Assembly (NCBI GenBank): GCA_964019425.1
Contig: OZ025833.1
Span: 186,001-250,000 of the forward strand
Origin: Flectonema sp. DT1601
Taxonomy: Eukaryota > Euglenozoa > Diplonemea > Diplonemida > Diplonemidae
Direction of reading: 5' to 3'
DNA length: 64,000 nucleotides
The translations under genes and the position numbers were made by a program. Shown one piece after another: positions 23,347-33,369 of this stretch (position 1 is its first letter; each line of letters starts with the position of its first letter). The notes under the pieces were generated by a model, which saw nothing but the letters and a program-made list of their open reading frames with translations, was not told the DNA's origin and ran no database searches.

Positions 23347-24172
23347 TTTTGTGTTAGATTTTTTTTATTTGTGCAGACCTGATTAAGATTGAAAACAATA
23401 ATTTCAAAAAAACTATAATTTATACAACACACGCAGAAACATGCCAGGAATAGCCGTAGAAAAATGATACTTTACACATTTAAAGGGGGAGAGATCTTAA
23501 GAAAAAAAAAAAGAAAAAAAAACCCCTTGGCTGGGTTGGCAGTTATTAGCTCACTGTATTGCAAGTGCTTAGCGGTACAACAGTAGCTAAGATGGTAGAC
23601 TGCTTTATAATTTTATAACAAGGACAGAGTTTCAGGACTCTGCTAAATACCATCCCTGAACTTTTTACAAAGTACAGCTGCTCTACAGAAACATTTTCTG
23701 AGATATAATAAAAGGATGGGAGGTGAATATTCTTTTTTTTTTTTTCCATGGGATTTTATTATTCTCGGAAGAGAATAAATAGGAGGAACTATGTCCTATC
23801 CCTGTTTTTTAAATTCGCATAAACAAAAATAACTTAAGAAGAAAGAGTGCAGCCCGACACGTCGATAAATGAGCCCATAAAAATAACGTCTAAGTGACAT
23901 CCGTGTTAAACAATAAATGTTACACGTGTTCCCATAACACGTACATCTCTCTAAGGAGAATGCACAACAGTTGATGCTGTTGGTAAAAACAACAGCAGAA
24001 AGTGTTGTAATCATTTTTCTGATTGAGCGTAAATAGATAACGAATACTGCACAGAATACAGAGCGCTCAATAATTTCAAGCTGCCACTAGTGTTGAATGT
24101 CACGTGGGGCTAAGTTGGCAAACTTAGTACCGTCACATCGTATAAGTGTGACGATAATCTTTTTACAGACTA
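23347..24172. other. Intergenic with two adjacent hairpins
   Basis: Apart from the 5' flank of the preceding gene, the notable content is a pair of perfect stem-loops at 24110-24127 (CTAAGTT / AACTTAG, 4 nt loop) and 24131-24153 (CGTCACA / TGTGACG, 9 nt loop), 20 to 63 nt downstream of the stop codon of the next gene. No coding frame supported. Confidence 0.6.
24110..24153 (-). other. Tandem 7 bp hairpins in a 3' flank
   Basis: Two perfect 7 bp stems separated by 3 nt, just downstream of the stop at 24173 on the coding strand. They could form a 3'-end or stability structure, or a small RNA. Expected by chance only occasionally at this spacing in AT-rich DNA. Confidence 0.5.
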
Positions 24173-24960
24173 TCACGCCACAGCAGGCATACCTTGACCC
24201 ATAGAACGAACTTCTATGTGAATTTTTCGGTCCGTTTGCAGCTTGTCGGAGTCTTTTGCTTTTCGTTCCTGAACCGTTTCCACTCGTTGGATGTCTTTCA
24301 AAGCTCGTTCGCGTTTTTCCTGCTCAAGAAGTTGTTTTTTCTGTTTTCTGGCCTGCTCCAGGACGGGGACTTCTGACAATGCTTTAATAATAATTTCATT
24401 TTTAATCCGCTTCTTTTTCTGTTCAGCTCGACGCTGTCTTCGTTTCTCTTCCATTTCACGTACATACTGTGATTTTGTGTGATTTTTTTTGTTGTTGTCA
24501 AAACTGTGACAAAGGCCTACAGAGATTGCTTGGAATAAAAAAAACAAACCATTTCCTCTTCTACACGCTCGGCATCACCAGCTAAATCGACAAGAAAGGG
24601 GCTGTTTTGAAGTCTGAGAGACCATTCATGAGTTTTCTCTTTATGGTATATAGTCTTTTCTGCTAATTTTTTCTCTCGTTCAAACTCGTATTGCGCCTTT
24701 AAATATCTCCTTTCATTCACCCGCTGTCCATTTATTTTGGATGTCTGGACAGCGTTAATTACCTTTCGTTGTGTCCTCGCGATTCGTCGCCTTTCCTGTT
24801 CGGTTTCGTCAACGAATCGAGGCCCTGCCGCTTTTGTTGGATCTTTCTTACTCTTAACTAACGGTCTGCTTGTATCTAAAAAATCAGTAACAGAGAGACC
24901 GGGTGCCACTGCCGGGTATGTCACCGCACCTATTGGTGGATACTGGATCTGTTCCGACAT
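24173..24960 (-). CDS. Charged coiled-coil protein, two exons, function unknown
   Basis: Exons 24960-24550 and 24466-24173 encode 234 residues. The intron (24549-24467, 83 nt) begins GTTTGT and ends CACAG, joining EEEM to YVREMEEK in phase 0. Reading through it instead meets a stop. The start MSEQIQYPPIG follows an acceptor (tactttttcctcacaag) about 19 nt upstream. The N-terminal 40 residues are Pro/Val-rich. The rest is almost wholly Arg/Lys/Glu helix (ETEQERRRIARTQRKV; EEKRRQRRAEQKKKRIKN). This composition is typical of filament-, axoneme- or centriole-associated proteins, but no family was recognised. It lies next to RLY-module proteins, which may be cytoskeletal too. Confidence 0.7.
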
Positions 24961-25137
24961 GTAGGTTTGACCGGAACCACTTGTGAGGAAAAAGTAAATA
25001 TAAAAAGAACGAACATAACCCATAGCAGATATAAACTTCACTGCTGTTAAATATTGCAGACATTTAATGATTTGAAGCCCTGGATAAAATAAATAATTGT
25101 TTACTAAGTTGAAATATTAATATGATCAGGGAACGAT

Positions 25138-25166
25138 TATCCAGAAGCGTGGAAACGCTTGGGATA
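25138..25166. other. Intergenic stem-loop
   Basis: Nested stems TATCC/GGATA and AAGCG/CGCTT with a 6 nt loop, in the 325 nt spacer 24961-25285. Otherwise that spacer holds nothing recognised. Confidence 0.5.
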
Positions 25167-25285
25167 TGTATTTGTGAAGGAGACAGCGTCCCGTCGTCAC
25201 ATAATATCTGAGATGAAACCAGCGAAGGCAATTGACCTGTTGTTGGACACTTAATAATATAATAAAATACAGTTGTTGAAATTCT

Positions 25286-25915
25286 CTACTTCGCCCCTAA
25301 CCTAGTAACTACTTCTTGCAATGCAGTTTTACCTATTTTTTTGGCGGGTGCTGGGGTCCAGACGTATTTGCCTTCCAATTTTGTTAGTTTTTCGTGTTTG
25401 TTTTCGATGGCTTTACTGTACAGCTTCGAAACATTTTCTTTGAGTGTTTCAGCGTCTAACTTACGAGGTTGAGGTGCCTCTCCGTAAATCCGCTTTTCCG
25501 ATTGTTCGAGAACTTGTCTCTTGTGATCGACAGATTGACCGTAAAGTCGGTGGACTGTTTCTTCTGACTGTTCCTCAGTCATTTTAACCGAGCTTTTGCC
25601 TCGTTGCTCGACGGATAGGACGTATCTTTTTTCTAAAGATTGCAACATATTCTTCTGTACTGCCAGTGGTTGTTCGTACAACCGTTTGCATATCTCTTCA
25701 TCTTTAGCAGTGGCTTGCTTCGATCTGTCTGTTTTACACATATTTCTTTTCATGTTTTCGTCGATTTCTTTCTGATCAGATACGACTTTAGCCTTCTTCT
25801 TTTCACAAGGATGTTCATACAAGCGTCGAAGACTTTTTTGAAGTGCCTCCTCCGATAGTTTTTTAGTACTTTGCAAGTCACTTGCTTTTAGTTGTGTTTG
25901 CACCTTTCCAGTCAT
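25286..25915 (-). CDS. RLY-module repeat protein, probably cytoskeletal
   Basis: A 209-residue protein made of four and a half repeats of about 38 residues, each reading roughly RLYxxxxxxKxxxLExxEKRY: RRLYEHPCEKKKAK, KRLYEQPLAVQKNML, HRLYGQSVDHKRQVL, SKLYSKAIENKHEKL, ending in a truncated VTRLGAK. The ATG at 25915 lies 10 nt after an AG (acacaaacag). I recall similar RLY/RLF-repeat proteins from trypanosomatid genomes, where several are cytoskeletal or flagellar. That is memory, not a search. The gene at 28259-29041 carries the same core twice. Function unknown. Confidence 0.7.
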   Translation of the reverse strand: MTGKVQTQLKASDLQSTKKLSEEALQKSLRRLYEHPCEKKKAKVVSDQKEIDENMKRNMCKTDRSKQATAKDEEICKRLYEQPLAVQKNMLQSLEKRYVLSVEQRGKSSVKMTEEQSEETVHRLYGQSVDHKRQVLEQSEKRIYGEAPQPRKLDAETLKENVSKLYSKAIENKHEKLTKLEGKYVWTPAPAKKIGKTALQEVVTRLGAK

Positions 25916-26010
25916 AATGTGTATCCTGTTTGTGTGAGTTGGTATGTGAATTATGTGTTTGGACCTTAAGAATGATAATAGTATCTTACTTGTATATAAA
26001 AAAAAGAAGA

Positions 26011-26131
26011 GGAGGTGAAATGAAACCTTGACAGAGTAATAACAGTAACAACTTTTAGGTATTAAATCGATTTTAATATCAAAAGTACTATGAAGATAAT
26101 TAGTAGTTGTTAATCAAAGAAAAGGTTTCGT
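26011..26131. repeat. Structured repeat family C, copy 3
   Basis: Carries CTTGACAGAGTAA, CAGTAACAACTTTTAGGTAT, AATATCAAAAGTACTATGA and GTTGTTAATCAAAGAAAAGG. Terminal pairing GTAACAAC / GTTGTTAA is preserved. Same orientation as the other copies. Confidence 0.75.
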
Positions 26132-26762
26132 TTTTTAGAAGAAAAAAAAAAAAAAAAATGAAAATATATTTGTTTGTCTTATTGACCAAAGAAAATGGGG
26201 AGAGAGAGGGGGGTGAAAAAAAAAAAAAGAAAAAAAAAACAGCAAAGGCACCAAACGGATACGAATTACGAAAAGTAAGGATGGAAGATTTTTTTTTAAT
26301 TTTTGAATCTCCAAATAGAACGAACCTCAAGGTACTTGTCATTTGGAATGACAACAACGTCAATAAATCACAACTGCCACTTTGTGGGCATCAAAAGAAA
26401 CAATAAAAGTAATTAAATCCAGTTTTGTGTAACAAACATTTGAGGAAGGAGCACAACGTAACAAAACGGGTACTCATCTGCTGTGTCACATTTATTGGTC
26501 TCAAGTTATAAATTATTAAAAAAAGACCGTGACTGCTGTTGTTTGTACAAAAGGAGGTAGGAAAAAAAAAAAAGGAAAATCATTTTCTCAGTTTATTTTT
26601 TTTTTTTTATTTTATTTTCCTGTATTGATTGCTCATGTTTTACTATAATATTTTTTTTTTTTTTTTTTTTTTAAAAGAAGAAAATTTCGATTCCAATTCC
26701 TTTTCTCAACAAGACAAAACAAAAGGTACGGAAAAAACAACAACAAAAAAAAAAAAAAAAAA

Positions 26763-26904
26763 CTATTCAGATAACAGTCTTTATATATTTTGTTAATCGC
26801 AGACAGTAATACTGGCGCACGGGGATACAGATAACATTTTTGACAATAATAAATAAATAAAACTCTTTAATCTGAATAGTTTTCTTTTCCGACTTCGTCA
26901 GTGC
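26763..26904 (+). repeat. Structured repeat family A, copy 3
   Basis: Begins CTATTCAGATAACAG and ends CCGACTTCGTCAGTGC, followed by an A-rich (AAAT)n tail. The central ACTGGCG can pair with CGTCAGT at the 3' end through a G-U wobble, keeping a pairing seen as Watson-Crick in copy 4. Confidence 0.8.
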
Positions 26905-26973
26905 AAAAAATAAATAAATAAATAAATAAAATTAAATAATAATAATTTGGAAGAAAAAAAAAACCAAATCGAG

Positions 26974-27007
<34 letters not shown>

Positions 27008-28258
27008 CAACATCTCATTCAATAACAATAATATTGAATTTGGTTTGTGCGAGATATCACTAAAACAAGAATTCGCATTTTTTTTTTTTTTTTTTTCCCC
27101 TCGCGTCATAGCAAATTATCATCAATGTTTCCACTCCTATTCCCTTTGTTGTTATTAGGACTCAGTTAGGAGGGACAATCAACATCATCAGAGGCAGATG
27201 ACTCGATCGCAAATTGATAAGCGAGAGAAACTACGTGAAACGAAGACTGGGGGAAGTTGACATGTGAGCTTGAGCATAGTTAAATTAGTTGTCACACAAC
27301 AACAACAATAATAATAATAATAATAATAAAAAACGAAATCTATTTATAAATGTTAGATAAAAACCCCAGAATTGAAAACCTCAGCAAAAAAAAGAGGTTA
27401 TTGGACCTCGAAAAACGAACGGTTTGTTTGGATCAAAGACGACGTGTTTATTAATCCAGGGTAATCTTTTTCAGTGCATTTCTAAAAAAAAGGGGGTACG
27501 GGCGGGTTCGAACTTGATGAGATTTAGGAAGTTCCCAGGCTTCCTTGACTTCAATAAAAAAGTAGAAAAAGCAAATAACTCTGAAATCTCATAAAGTCGG
27601 GGGGATGGTACAGAACTATATTGGAGGGTTCTTCTAAAAAAAATATTAAAAAAATTTAAAAAAAAAAAAAGACTGAAGGAAAAAAAAAAAGAAAACCGGA
27701 TAACAGATATTTTTTTTTTTTTTTTTTTTTGTGAGCTAGAAATACCATCTAATTTGTTTGATAAAAAAAATAAAACAGGAAAAGCATTTCCCAATGCTTT
27801 TTCTTTTCTTGTTTTTTTTTTTTTTTTTTTTTGAAAAATGCAGCACGGCAGGTATACCCGCCTATATTTGCAGGAAACTCCAAACAAAGACCCACTATCA
27901 TCGATTGAGGGATTAGGGAGGTAGTGTCCCACAACTATCACACTACAAAAAAGGAAAGAAACGAGAATAGAGCAAAGGAAACCTTTGTTCTAATTTTTTC
28001 TTAAAAATTAGTACTCGCGAAAAACAAAACAAAACAACTAACAAAAAAAAAAAAGCAATATCCGCACACCGCATTCTATCGCAAGGATCAATTTGAAAGT
28101 CGATGGTCACAACGCCAATCCAACTTCATATTTTCATGTCAATTTACATAACAATAAAAAAAAAAAAAAAAAAAAAAGTTCTCAATTCGCTTCCTGAAAG
28201 AGAAACACATCTCGGTTGTCCGTGCTGGATAAAGTTCAAGATTAATTATTGCTGCAAT

Positions 28259-29040
28259 TTAATAAGTTCGATACTGGTATTCGTAATCATCGTCAATATC
28301 ACTACCGGAATCCGTTTCCCACAAATAGTCTGATTCCGATGTTGAAGACGACGCGACTGATGATTCACAATCAGAACAGGCATCTGGACTTGGCTGCTTA
28401 GTTTTCACACCCAGGGTTGGTATAGCAAGAACTGGTATACTTGCTATAAGAACTGATTTAGCTGGTTTTTGAGTGGTATTTTCTTCAGTCGGTGTAGAAA
28501 GTCCGATACTCCCCTGCGCGCTCATATTTCTCTTCCTCTTCTTCCTACGAAGTCTTTTGACACATTCTTCCTTACGAACTTCTTCACGAGCTACTTCTAT
28601 TTCTTTAGCACGTGGTGATGCAGGTGTTTGAAAGCTTCCTCCATTAGACCTCCAACCTGATTGTAGTGTTTCGCTAATGGATTTCTTACGAGGAGACATC
28701 AGTTGTTGTTCTTTATATGTTCGTCCGAATAATCTCGCAACCATATTATCAATAGCGAATGCAGGTCGTTTTGACTTAGGTTTGGCTTCAGCTTGTTTGT
28801 CTGCCTGTTTTAAACTTATCGCTGATTTAGATTTTGCCGGTAATCTAGGGGACATAAGCGGCGCATCACTTTTTTTTCCTCTGGGAGACATAAGCGGCGC
28901 ATCACTTTTTTTCCCTCTAGGAGACATAATTTTTTGCTCTCTGTAAGTCTTTCCATATAATCTGTCCACTAAATTCATTTCTGCTTTCTTATCGACGACT
29001 TCTTTTCCAAGTTTTGGAATGGGTAAACTGAGAGAATCCA

Positions 29041-29041
<1 letters not shown>
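28259..29041 (-). CDS. RLY/RLF-module protein with SPR motifs and acidic tail
   Basis: A 260-residue protein. Two modules, NLVDRLYGKTYREQKIMSPR and MVARLFGRTYKEQQLMSPR, match the RLY core of the gene at 25286-25915. Between them a short tandem duplication repeats APLMSPRGKKSD. The MSPR(G/K)K units look like proline-directed kinase sites. A basic RRKKRKR cluster (possible nuclear or microtubule-binding patch) follows near residue 165, and the C-terminus is Ser/Asp/Glu-rich (ACSDCESSVASSSTSESD, then SGSDIDDDYEYQYRTY). The stop TAA lies inside an imperfect hairpin. No enzymatic domain. It is probably a cytoskeletal or regulatory phosphoprotein; this is inference. Confidence 0.7.
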
Positions 29042-29071
<30 letters not shown>

Positions 29072-29406
29072 ATTTTAAGACACTGCTAAATGATGAGTCA
29101 TAAAAGTATTACTTTTGATATTACGAAATTACGAAATTTTAAACCCCCCCCCCCCCCCAGTTTATAAACATCATAAATCCTACTCACACATATGTTGTTG
29201 GTTTTTACTAATTTGGTATTTGTTTAATTAATATTTAAAAAAACTAAAAGTGTGAATTTTCTCACTATCAAAGTAGCTCTCAGAAGGAATCTTTGTAATT
29301 GTAGTGAAAGTATCCAAAAAAAAAGACGTGTGTCGATGCAAAATGGAAAAGTAGTGTGGTTTTTTTATCATATAAAAAAAATTTAAATAAGATAAAAAAA
29401 AGTAAA
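29042..29406. other. Intergenic with a 15 nt C homopolymer
   Basis: Spacer containing a run of 15 C at 29144-29158, rare in a window where runs are nearly always A or T, plus T and A runs. Nothing else recognised. Confidence 0.6.
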
Positions 29407-30351
29407 CTAAACATCATGTTTTACCAACTCCGCTACTTGCTTAGAATGGCTCAACACGAATGCGTGTGGTGCTGCAGTTGGGTCTCTCAGAACCCGCGGC
29501 TTTGGGCAGTTTAGAGTGCTGCCTAGTGGTTTTGATGAAGTTTCTTTGACATATTTTTCCATATTATCCTTGTAGTGACGAGGAACCCATCCATCTGACT
29601 GACCATAAAAGAATGTACACTTGTCGAGTACAGAAGGGTGAATATCAATCTCTTTGATTTCCTCAAATTCCGTGAGAGCCATAAAAAGAACATTTCTTAT
29701 TAACATAAATGAAGTCATTTTTGCAACAACTTCCAGATGGGATTTATCAGAGGTGTTTGCAAATTTTCCAGCTATCGACTTTCGTACTGACAGTGGTAAA
29801 AGGCCAACGAGTCCAGCGAAAGCAGCAACGACGTGTCGCATACCAGGAAGCAATAATGGCCAAATTCGGGCATTCTCGGCCTTCGCGATATGCTCGACTG
29901 TGGGGTACAAACAATATATAGATTTAACAGAGTCTGATATGCTGGATCTCCCAGCAGCATTTACAGCCACGTAGCTTCCAACTGAGTGGCCATAGAAGTG
30001 TAGCTTGGATGTTGGGTTTGCTGCAGTTATTTGTTTCACAAGTGACTCTATGAAGTGGATCTGCTCTCCTACTGAGAACACTCCCTGTTGGTTTGTATCG
30101 TGTCCTGCAAAACCAAGGCATACGGCAGCAGCATCATTTTGCTTTGTCATTTCTTCAGCAAATTCGATATAAAACTGTGCGATACCTGGATTGCCTGGGA
30201 TTACAACAAATATATCTTCCGCCTCATGTTCTAAGAAGACGTCAGCTCCCCGAATTAGAGCGACGCTCACTGAGATGGATTTTCCATTAATTATTCCTTT
30301 TCGACGGGTAACCCTAGTTGGAGAGTCGGGAGCGTTCTTATCGGTCGTCAT
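29407..30351 (-). CDS. LDAH-like lipid droplet-associated alpha/beta hydrolase
   Basis: A 314-residue serine hydrolase of the LDAH (C2orf43, DUF2305) family, associated with lipid droplets in animals. Visible landmarks are the oxyanion-region FVVIPGNPGIAQFYIEF near residue 45, LGFAGHDTNQQGVFSVGEQI, the nucleophile elbow YGHSVGSYVA (GxSxG), LYPTVEHIAKAENAR, and the late SDGWVPRHY and APHAFVLSHS segments that supply the catalytic Asp and His. The start MTTDKNAP at 30351 was chosen because the longer upstream frame would cross an acceptor (cttttactgttttgtcag) about 19 nt before it. Length matches the family. The physiological substrate (sterol ester or other) is unsettled for the family. Confidence 0.85.
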   Translation of the reverse strand: MTTDKNAPDSPTRVTRRKGIINGKSISVSVALIRGADVFLEHEAEDIFVVIPGNPGIAQFYIEFAEEMTKQNDAAAVCLGFAGHDTNQQGVFSVGEQIHFIESLVKQITAANPTSKLHFYGHSVGSYVAVNAAGRSSISDSVKSIYCLYPTVEHIAKAENARIWPLLLPGMRHVVAAFAGLVGLLPLSVRKSIAGKFANTSDKSHLEVVAKMTSFMLIRNVLFMALTEFEEIKEIDIHPSVLDKCTFFYGQSDGWVPRHYKDNMEKYVKETSSKPLGSTLNCPKPRVLRDPTAAPHAFVLSHSKQVAELVKHDV

Positions 30352-30579
30352 ATTATGATTAAAAAGATACTGACAAAACAGTAAAAGACTCACCTATAAC
30401 ACTACTTAAATCATAACATAAATATTACATCACATGCGGGCATACTGCATTCTGGTATGATAAATACAGTTACTCGATTCAAGAAATAATAAAAACTAAT
30501 AAAAGTGTACAAGACAATACAGTTGGTAAGATTATAAAAACGCGACTAACGATACGCTTTCTCTTTAAGATAGCAGAAA

Positions 30580-31728
30580 CTATCTGGAAAATTTGCTTTG
30601 CTTTCGTCGTAGATTGCGAACAGGGGGTCCGGTTAACGGTCGTGCTAGTTTTTGTAGTTGTTTACTCCCATCCAAGAACCAGTTACTGAATTCTGTTGGA
30701 GTTGACGCAACAGCAACTTTTCTCATTTCCAATGAGAGGTTTGCAGATTTCATAGCATTAAAGATTCTCATCACCACATCATTCATTGTGTACGACCATC
30801 CGATTTCAGTCTGTAAAGTCGCTTCGATTTGCCTCTCCGACGATTCCAGTTGCGCCTCAAGTTTAGTATTAGTAGCCTTTAGAGAAGCAGTTTCTGTTGC
30901 TTTTTGAGCGAGTTCTTCGTTCTGACGTCGCTGCACTTCGAGTAGGTATTCAAGAGTCTTCTTTTTAGACTCAGCATGAGACACTGTGTTATTTAATTCT
31001 GCCTTCTCTGTGGTCATTGTGTTTAGTTGTTTGGTGATGCGAGTGTTTTCAGATTGTAGTCGTTCGACTTTTGATTTTAATTCAGCGAGTGTTGTTATCA
31101 TGTCCTTCATTTCTGATGGTTCTAATAAATCAATACCACAAATCTTTGGAATTAGTTTTGATTCCATCTTGGGAGTACTACTTGTTGATCTGGTTGTCGA
31201 TTTCGAAGGTGCTCTCATAGAAGTAACAAGTCCCCAAGTCATTTCTCCTAATCCGGATACTCTTACTGTTGGTGCAGAGTGTGGTTCTGCTTTAGTGACA
31301 ATGCCCTGCTTCCATGACTCTGAATGACGTTCCCTTACTAAAACTGAATCCCCAACTTTATACTCTTCAGTTTGTACACTTGTTGTGGTATGGCTTGTTG
31401 GTGTACGAAGTGGTGCAGTTTGTACTGCTGCACTGGGTGGTTTATAAGAAAAAACATCAGTACCAGCCTTTATATCCTTAGTTGTGTTTGCTGACGTCGG
31501 GACTCTCAGAGAACTGTTTTCAACTTTGTCCTGAAGCTCTTTAACTTTCTTCGTCAGGAAGTCGTTTCGCACACATAACTTTTCTAAAACTTGTCTGCAA
31601 GCACTTGTGCATATTTCATGTGGACCGCTTTCTACCTTTGGAACTCCGACTAACTCAGCTATGTGTCCACATGTTAGACAGACAGCATCACCCTGAATCC
31701 AACTACTGCCAGACCCGACTGATATCAT
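30580..31728 (-). CDS. Tudor-like domain plus coiled-coil protein
   Basis: A 382-residue protein. The N-terminal 60 residues carry Cys/His pairs (CLTCGHIAEL; ICTSACRQVLEKLC) that may form a small zinc module. A short helix and Ser/Thr-rich linker follow, then a Tudor/SH3-like barrel at about 122-165 (KVGDSVLVRERHSESWKQGIV, later MTWGLV), and a long coiled coil at about 210-310 (LAELKSKVERLQSENTRI; KTLEYLLEVQRRQNEEL). The C-terminus is basic. The ATG lies 13 nt after a strong acceptor (tgttactttcccaattcag). The stop codon lies within a perfect 6 bp hairpin (30568-30585). Tudor plus coiled coil is common in centriolar and RNA-granule proteins; no specific family recognised. Confidence 0.65.
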   Translation of the reverse strand: MISVGSGSSWIQGDAVCLTCGHIAELVGVPKVESGPHEICTSACRQVLEKLCVRNDFLTKKVKELQDKVENSSLRVPTSANTTKDIKAGTDVFSYKPPSAAVQTAPLRTPTSHTTTSVQTEEYKVGDSVLVRERHSESWKQGIVTKAEPHSAPTVRVSGLGEMTWGLVTSMRAPSKSTTRSTSSTPKMESKLIPKICGIDLLEPSEMKDMITTLAELKSKVERLQSENTRITKQLNTMTTEKAELNNTVSHAESKKKTLEYLLEVQRRQNEELAQKATETASLKATNTKLEAQLESSERQIEATLQTEIGWSYTMNDVVMRIFNAMKSANLSLEMRKVAVASTPTEFSNWFLDGSKQLQKLARPLTGPPVRNLRRKQSKFSR

Positions 31729-31913
31729 TTGTTAGTTTGTTCTGAATTGGGAAAGTAACAGAAATATAATAAAACAAGATCTCAATAAGTATTATAAAGT
31801 TAAAATTGATATTCGTGGTGATTGACGTAAACATATTCAAAACATAATTCGATTTTTTCTAACAAAGTTGCCTTCCTAATAGTTGGCGGCACTATGCTAA
31901 CACTGTCAGCCAA

Positions 31914-33128
31914 CTACTGAGAAGGCTTCTTCCGTTTTTTAACAACAACTTTACGTCTTTTAAGTACCGATTTTGTTTCTGCTTCGGCATCTTCTTCTTG
32001 TGCTTCCTCAGCGCGTGGGGGTTCGTTGTTCGCTCCATTTTTTTGGTCTTTTCTCTTTTTTGCAACCTTAATATCCATCCAAAGTTCATTAGCCTCATCG
32101 GGTGTAGTTCCCTTTTCAGTGTGGGTGAACTTGTCAAGGAATGGGTCTGCTGGGAGGAATTTTCCAACATTTAATTTCTGTTTAACGTAGAATTCAGAAA
32201 CTAACTTACCATTATTGACATCATGAACGTATATTCTACGGGACAGACCAACTGACATAATGAATGGAAGTGTTGGGTGGGGTGAGATCTCACGAGCTGA
32301 ACCAGAGATTCCTTTGAATTTCATTGTTAACTTTTGCTTAACGACATTAACTAAGAATATTGATCCCGTATTGTCAGCTAGAAAAACGCTCTCTTCATCT
32401 CGAGGATCAGCTACCGCACAGAAGAAACGAACAATTGCAAGCCATTCAGGTTTCCAGTTAGAAATAGGACGAGCCTTTTTACCTTTCGACTCGAGATCGT
32501 ATCTACGAAGTTCCTGATGTCCAGTCGCTACGAACAGCTCGTTGTTACCAAGAAGGCATACCGCTGATGGAAATACTTTTTGTCTCAAACCTAAGCTACA
32601 GTGCGGTAATTCTTTTGCCTGCCACCTCATAGAACCGTCTTGAATATTGAATACTTTCAAATCATTTTCACGACCTCCAACTGCAAGACAAACAGATTCC
32701 TTATAAAGAAAGAAAGCCACAGCTGACACAGGTCCTTTGACAGTAAAACTACGAAGTGGTGTGAGTTCAAAGCCGTCGTCGGTTTCGTCTAAACGAGCTG
32801 TGAAAACATTTCCCTCATCATCGATAGAAGAGAGTTCACAGTTTTCCCGATTGAGGTAAAGAGATGTTGGTGTTGCGCATGGTAGTAATGTTCCGTCAAC
32901 AATAATATCATTTGTTGGCATGACACCTCCTTCTGCACCTCTCAAGAGGGTGACTGACCCATCGTTGTGAACAGCTACGTATTCTCCATCTCTTCTTCCT
33001 GCAGTTAAACCCATCACTGATGTTTCCCTATCCTGAACTCCACACTGATATCCAATCCTAGGCAATGCTGCTCTACCCAAATCACAAACCTTCAACAGCC
33101 CTGTTTCATCTCCAACGATGCAAGCCAT
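31914..33128 (-). CDS. WDR74/NSA1-like ribosome biogenesis WD40 protein
   Basis: A 404-residue WD40 propeller protein matching WDR74/Nsa1, a nucleolar factor that works with the Rix7/NVL AAA-ATPase in 60S subunit maturation. Diagnostic stretches are MRWQAKELPH before a blade with FVATGHQELRRYDL, DNTGSIFLVNVVKQKL, FKGISGSAREISPHPTLPFI and the last blade SVGLSRRIYVHD followed by VSEFYVKQKLN. The C-terminal 60 residues are Lys/Glu-rich and end in a basic tail (KRRKVVVKKRKKPSQ), as expected of a nucleolar protein. The stop codon forms part of an 8 bp stem (31880-31887 with 31909-31916). A weak acceptor lies about 13 nt before the ATG. Confidence 0.85.
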   Translation of the reverse strand: MACIVGDETGLLKVCDLGRAALPRIGYQCGVQDRETSVMGLTAGRRDGEYVAVHNDGSVTLLRGAEGGVMPTNDIIVDGTLLPCATPTSLYLNRENCELSSIDDEGNVFTARLDETDDGFELTPLRSFTVKGPVSAVAFFLYKESVCLAVGGRENDLKVFNIQDGSMRWQAKELPHCSLGLRQKVFPSAVCLLGNNELFVATGHQELRRYDLESKGKKARPISNWKPEWLAIVRFFCAVADPRDEESVFLADNTGSIFLVNVVKQKLTMKFKGISGSAREISPHPTLPFIMSVGLSRRIYVHDVNNGKLVSEFYVKQKLNVGKFLPADPFLDKFTHTEKGTTPDEANELWMDIKVAKKRKDQKNGANNEPPRAEEAQEEDAEAETKSVLKRRKVVVKKRKKPSQ

Positions 33129-33369
33129 ACTTTGGTTATGACTTTGTAGATATTATTATTGTTAATAAGAAGCTTCCTGATTGAGGGAGAGGTTTGGTAA
33201 AAATTACTTTTAAAAAAAAATTTTTTTTTCAACTTTACAATACCACCCTCAATACCCCGCAATCACTAGAAGGTCTCCTGTGAAAACAAAATAATAAATA
33301 AATGAATTTTATAAACCACATAAGACATCTCTATAAAGTGTAAATAAATAGAATACAACAAGAATGTGT

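Larger units (their letters stand above)
25916..28258. other. Gene-poor spacer with family A and C repeats
   Basis: Holds family C copy 3, family A copy 3, an (AAT)n microsatellite near 27308-27330 and many A/T homopolymers of up to about 30 nt (26977-27007, 27710-27730). Frames open here are poly-Lys/Phe artefacts. No protein gene is supported. Confidence 0.6.
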
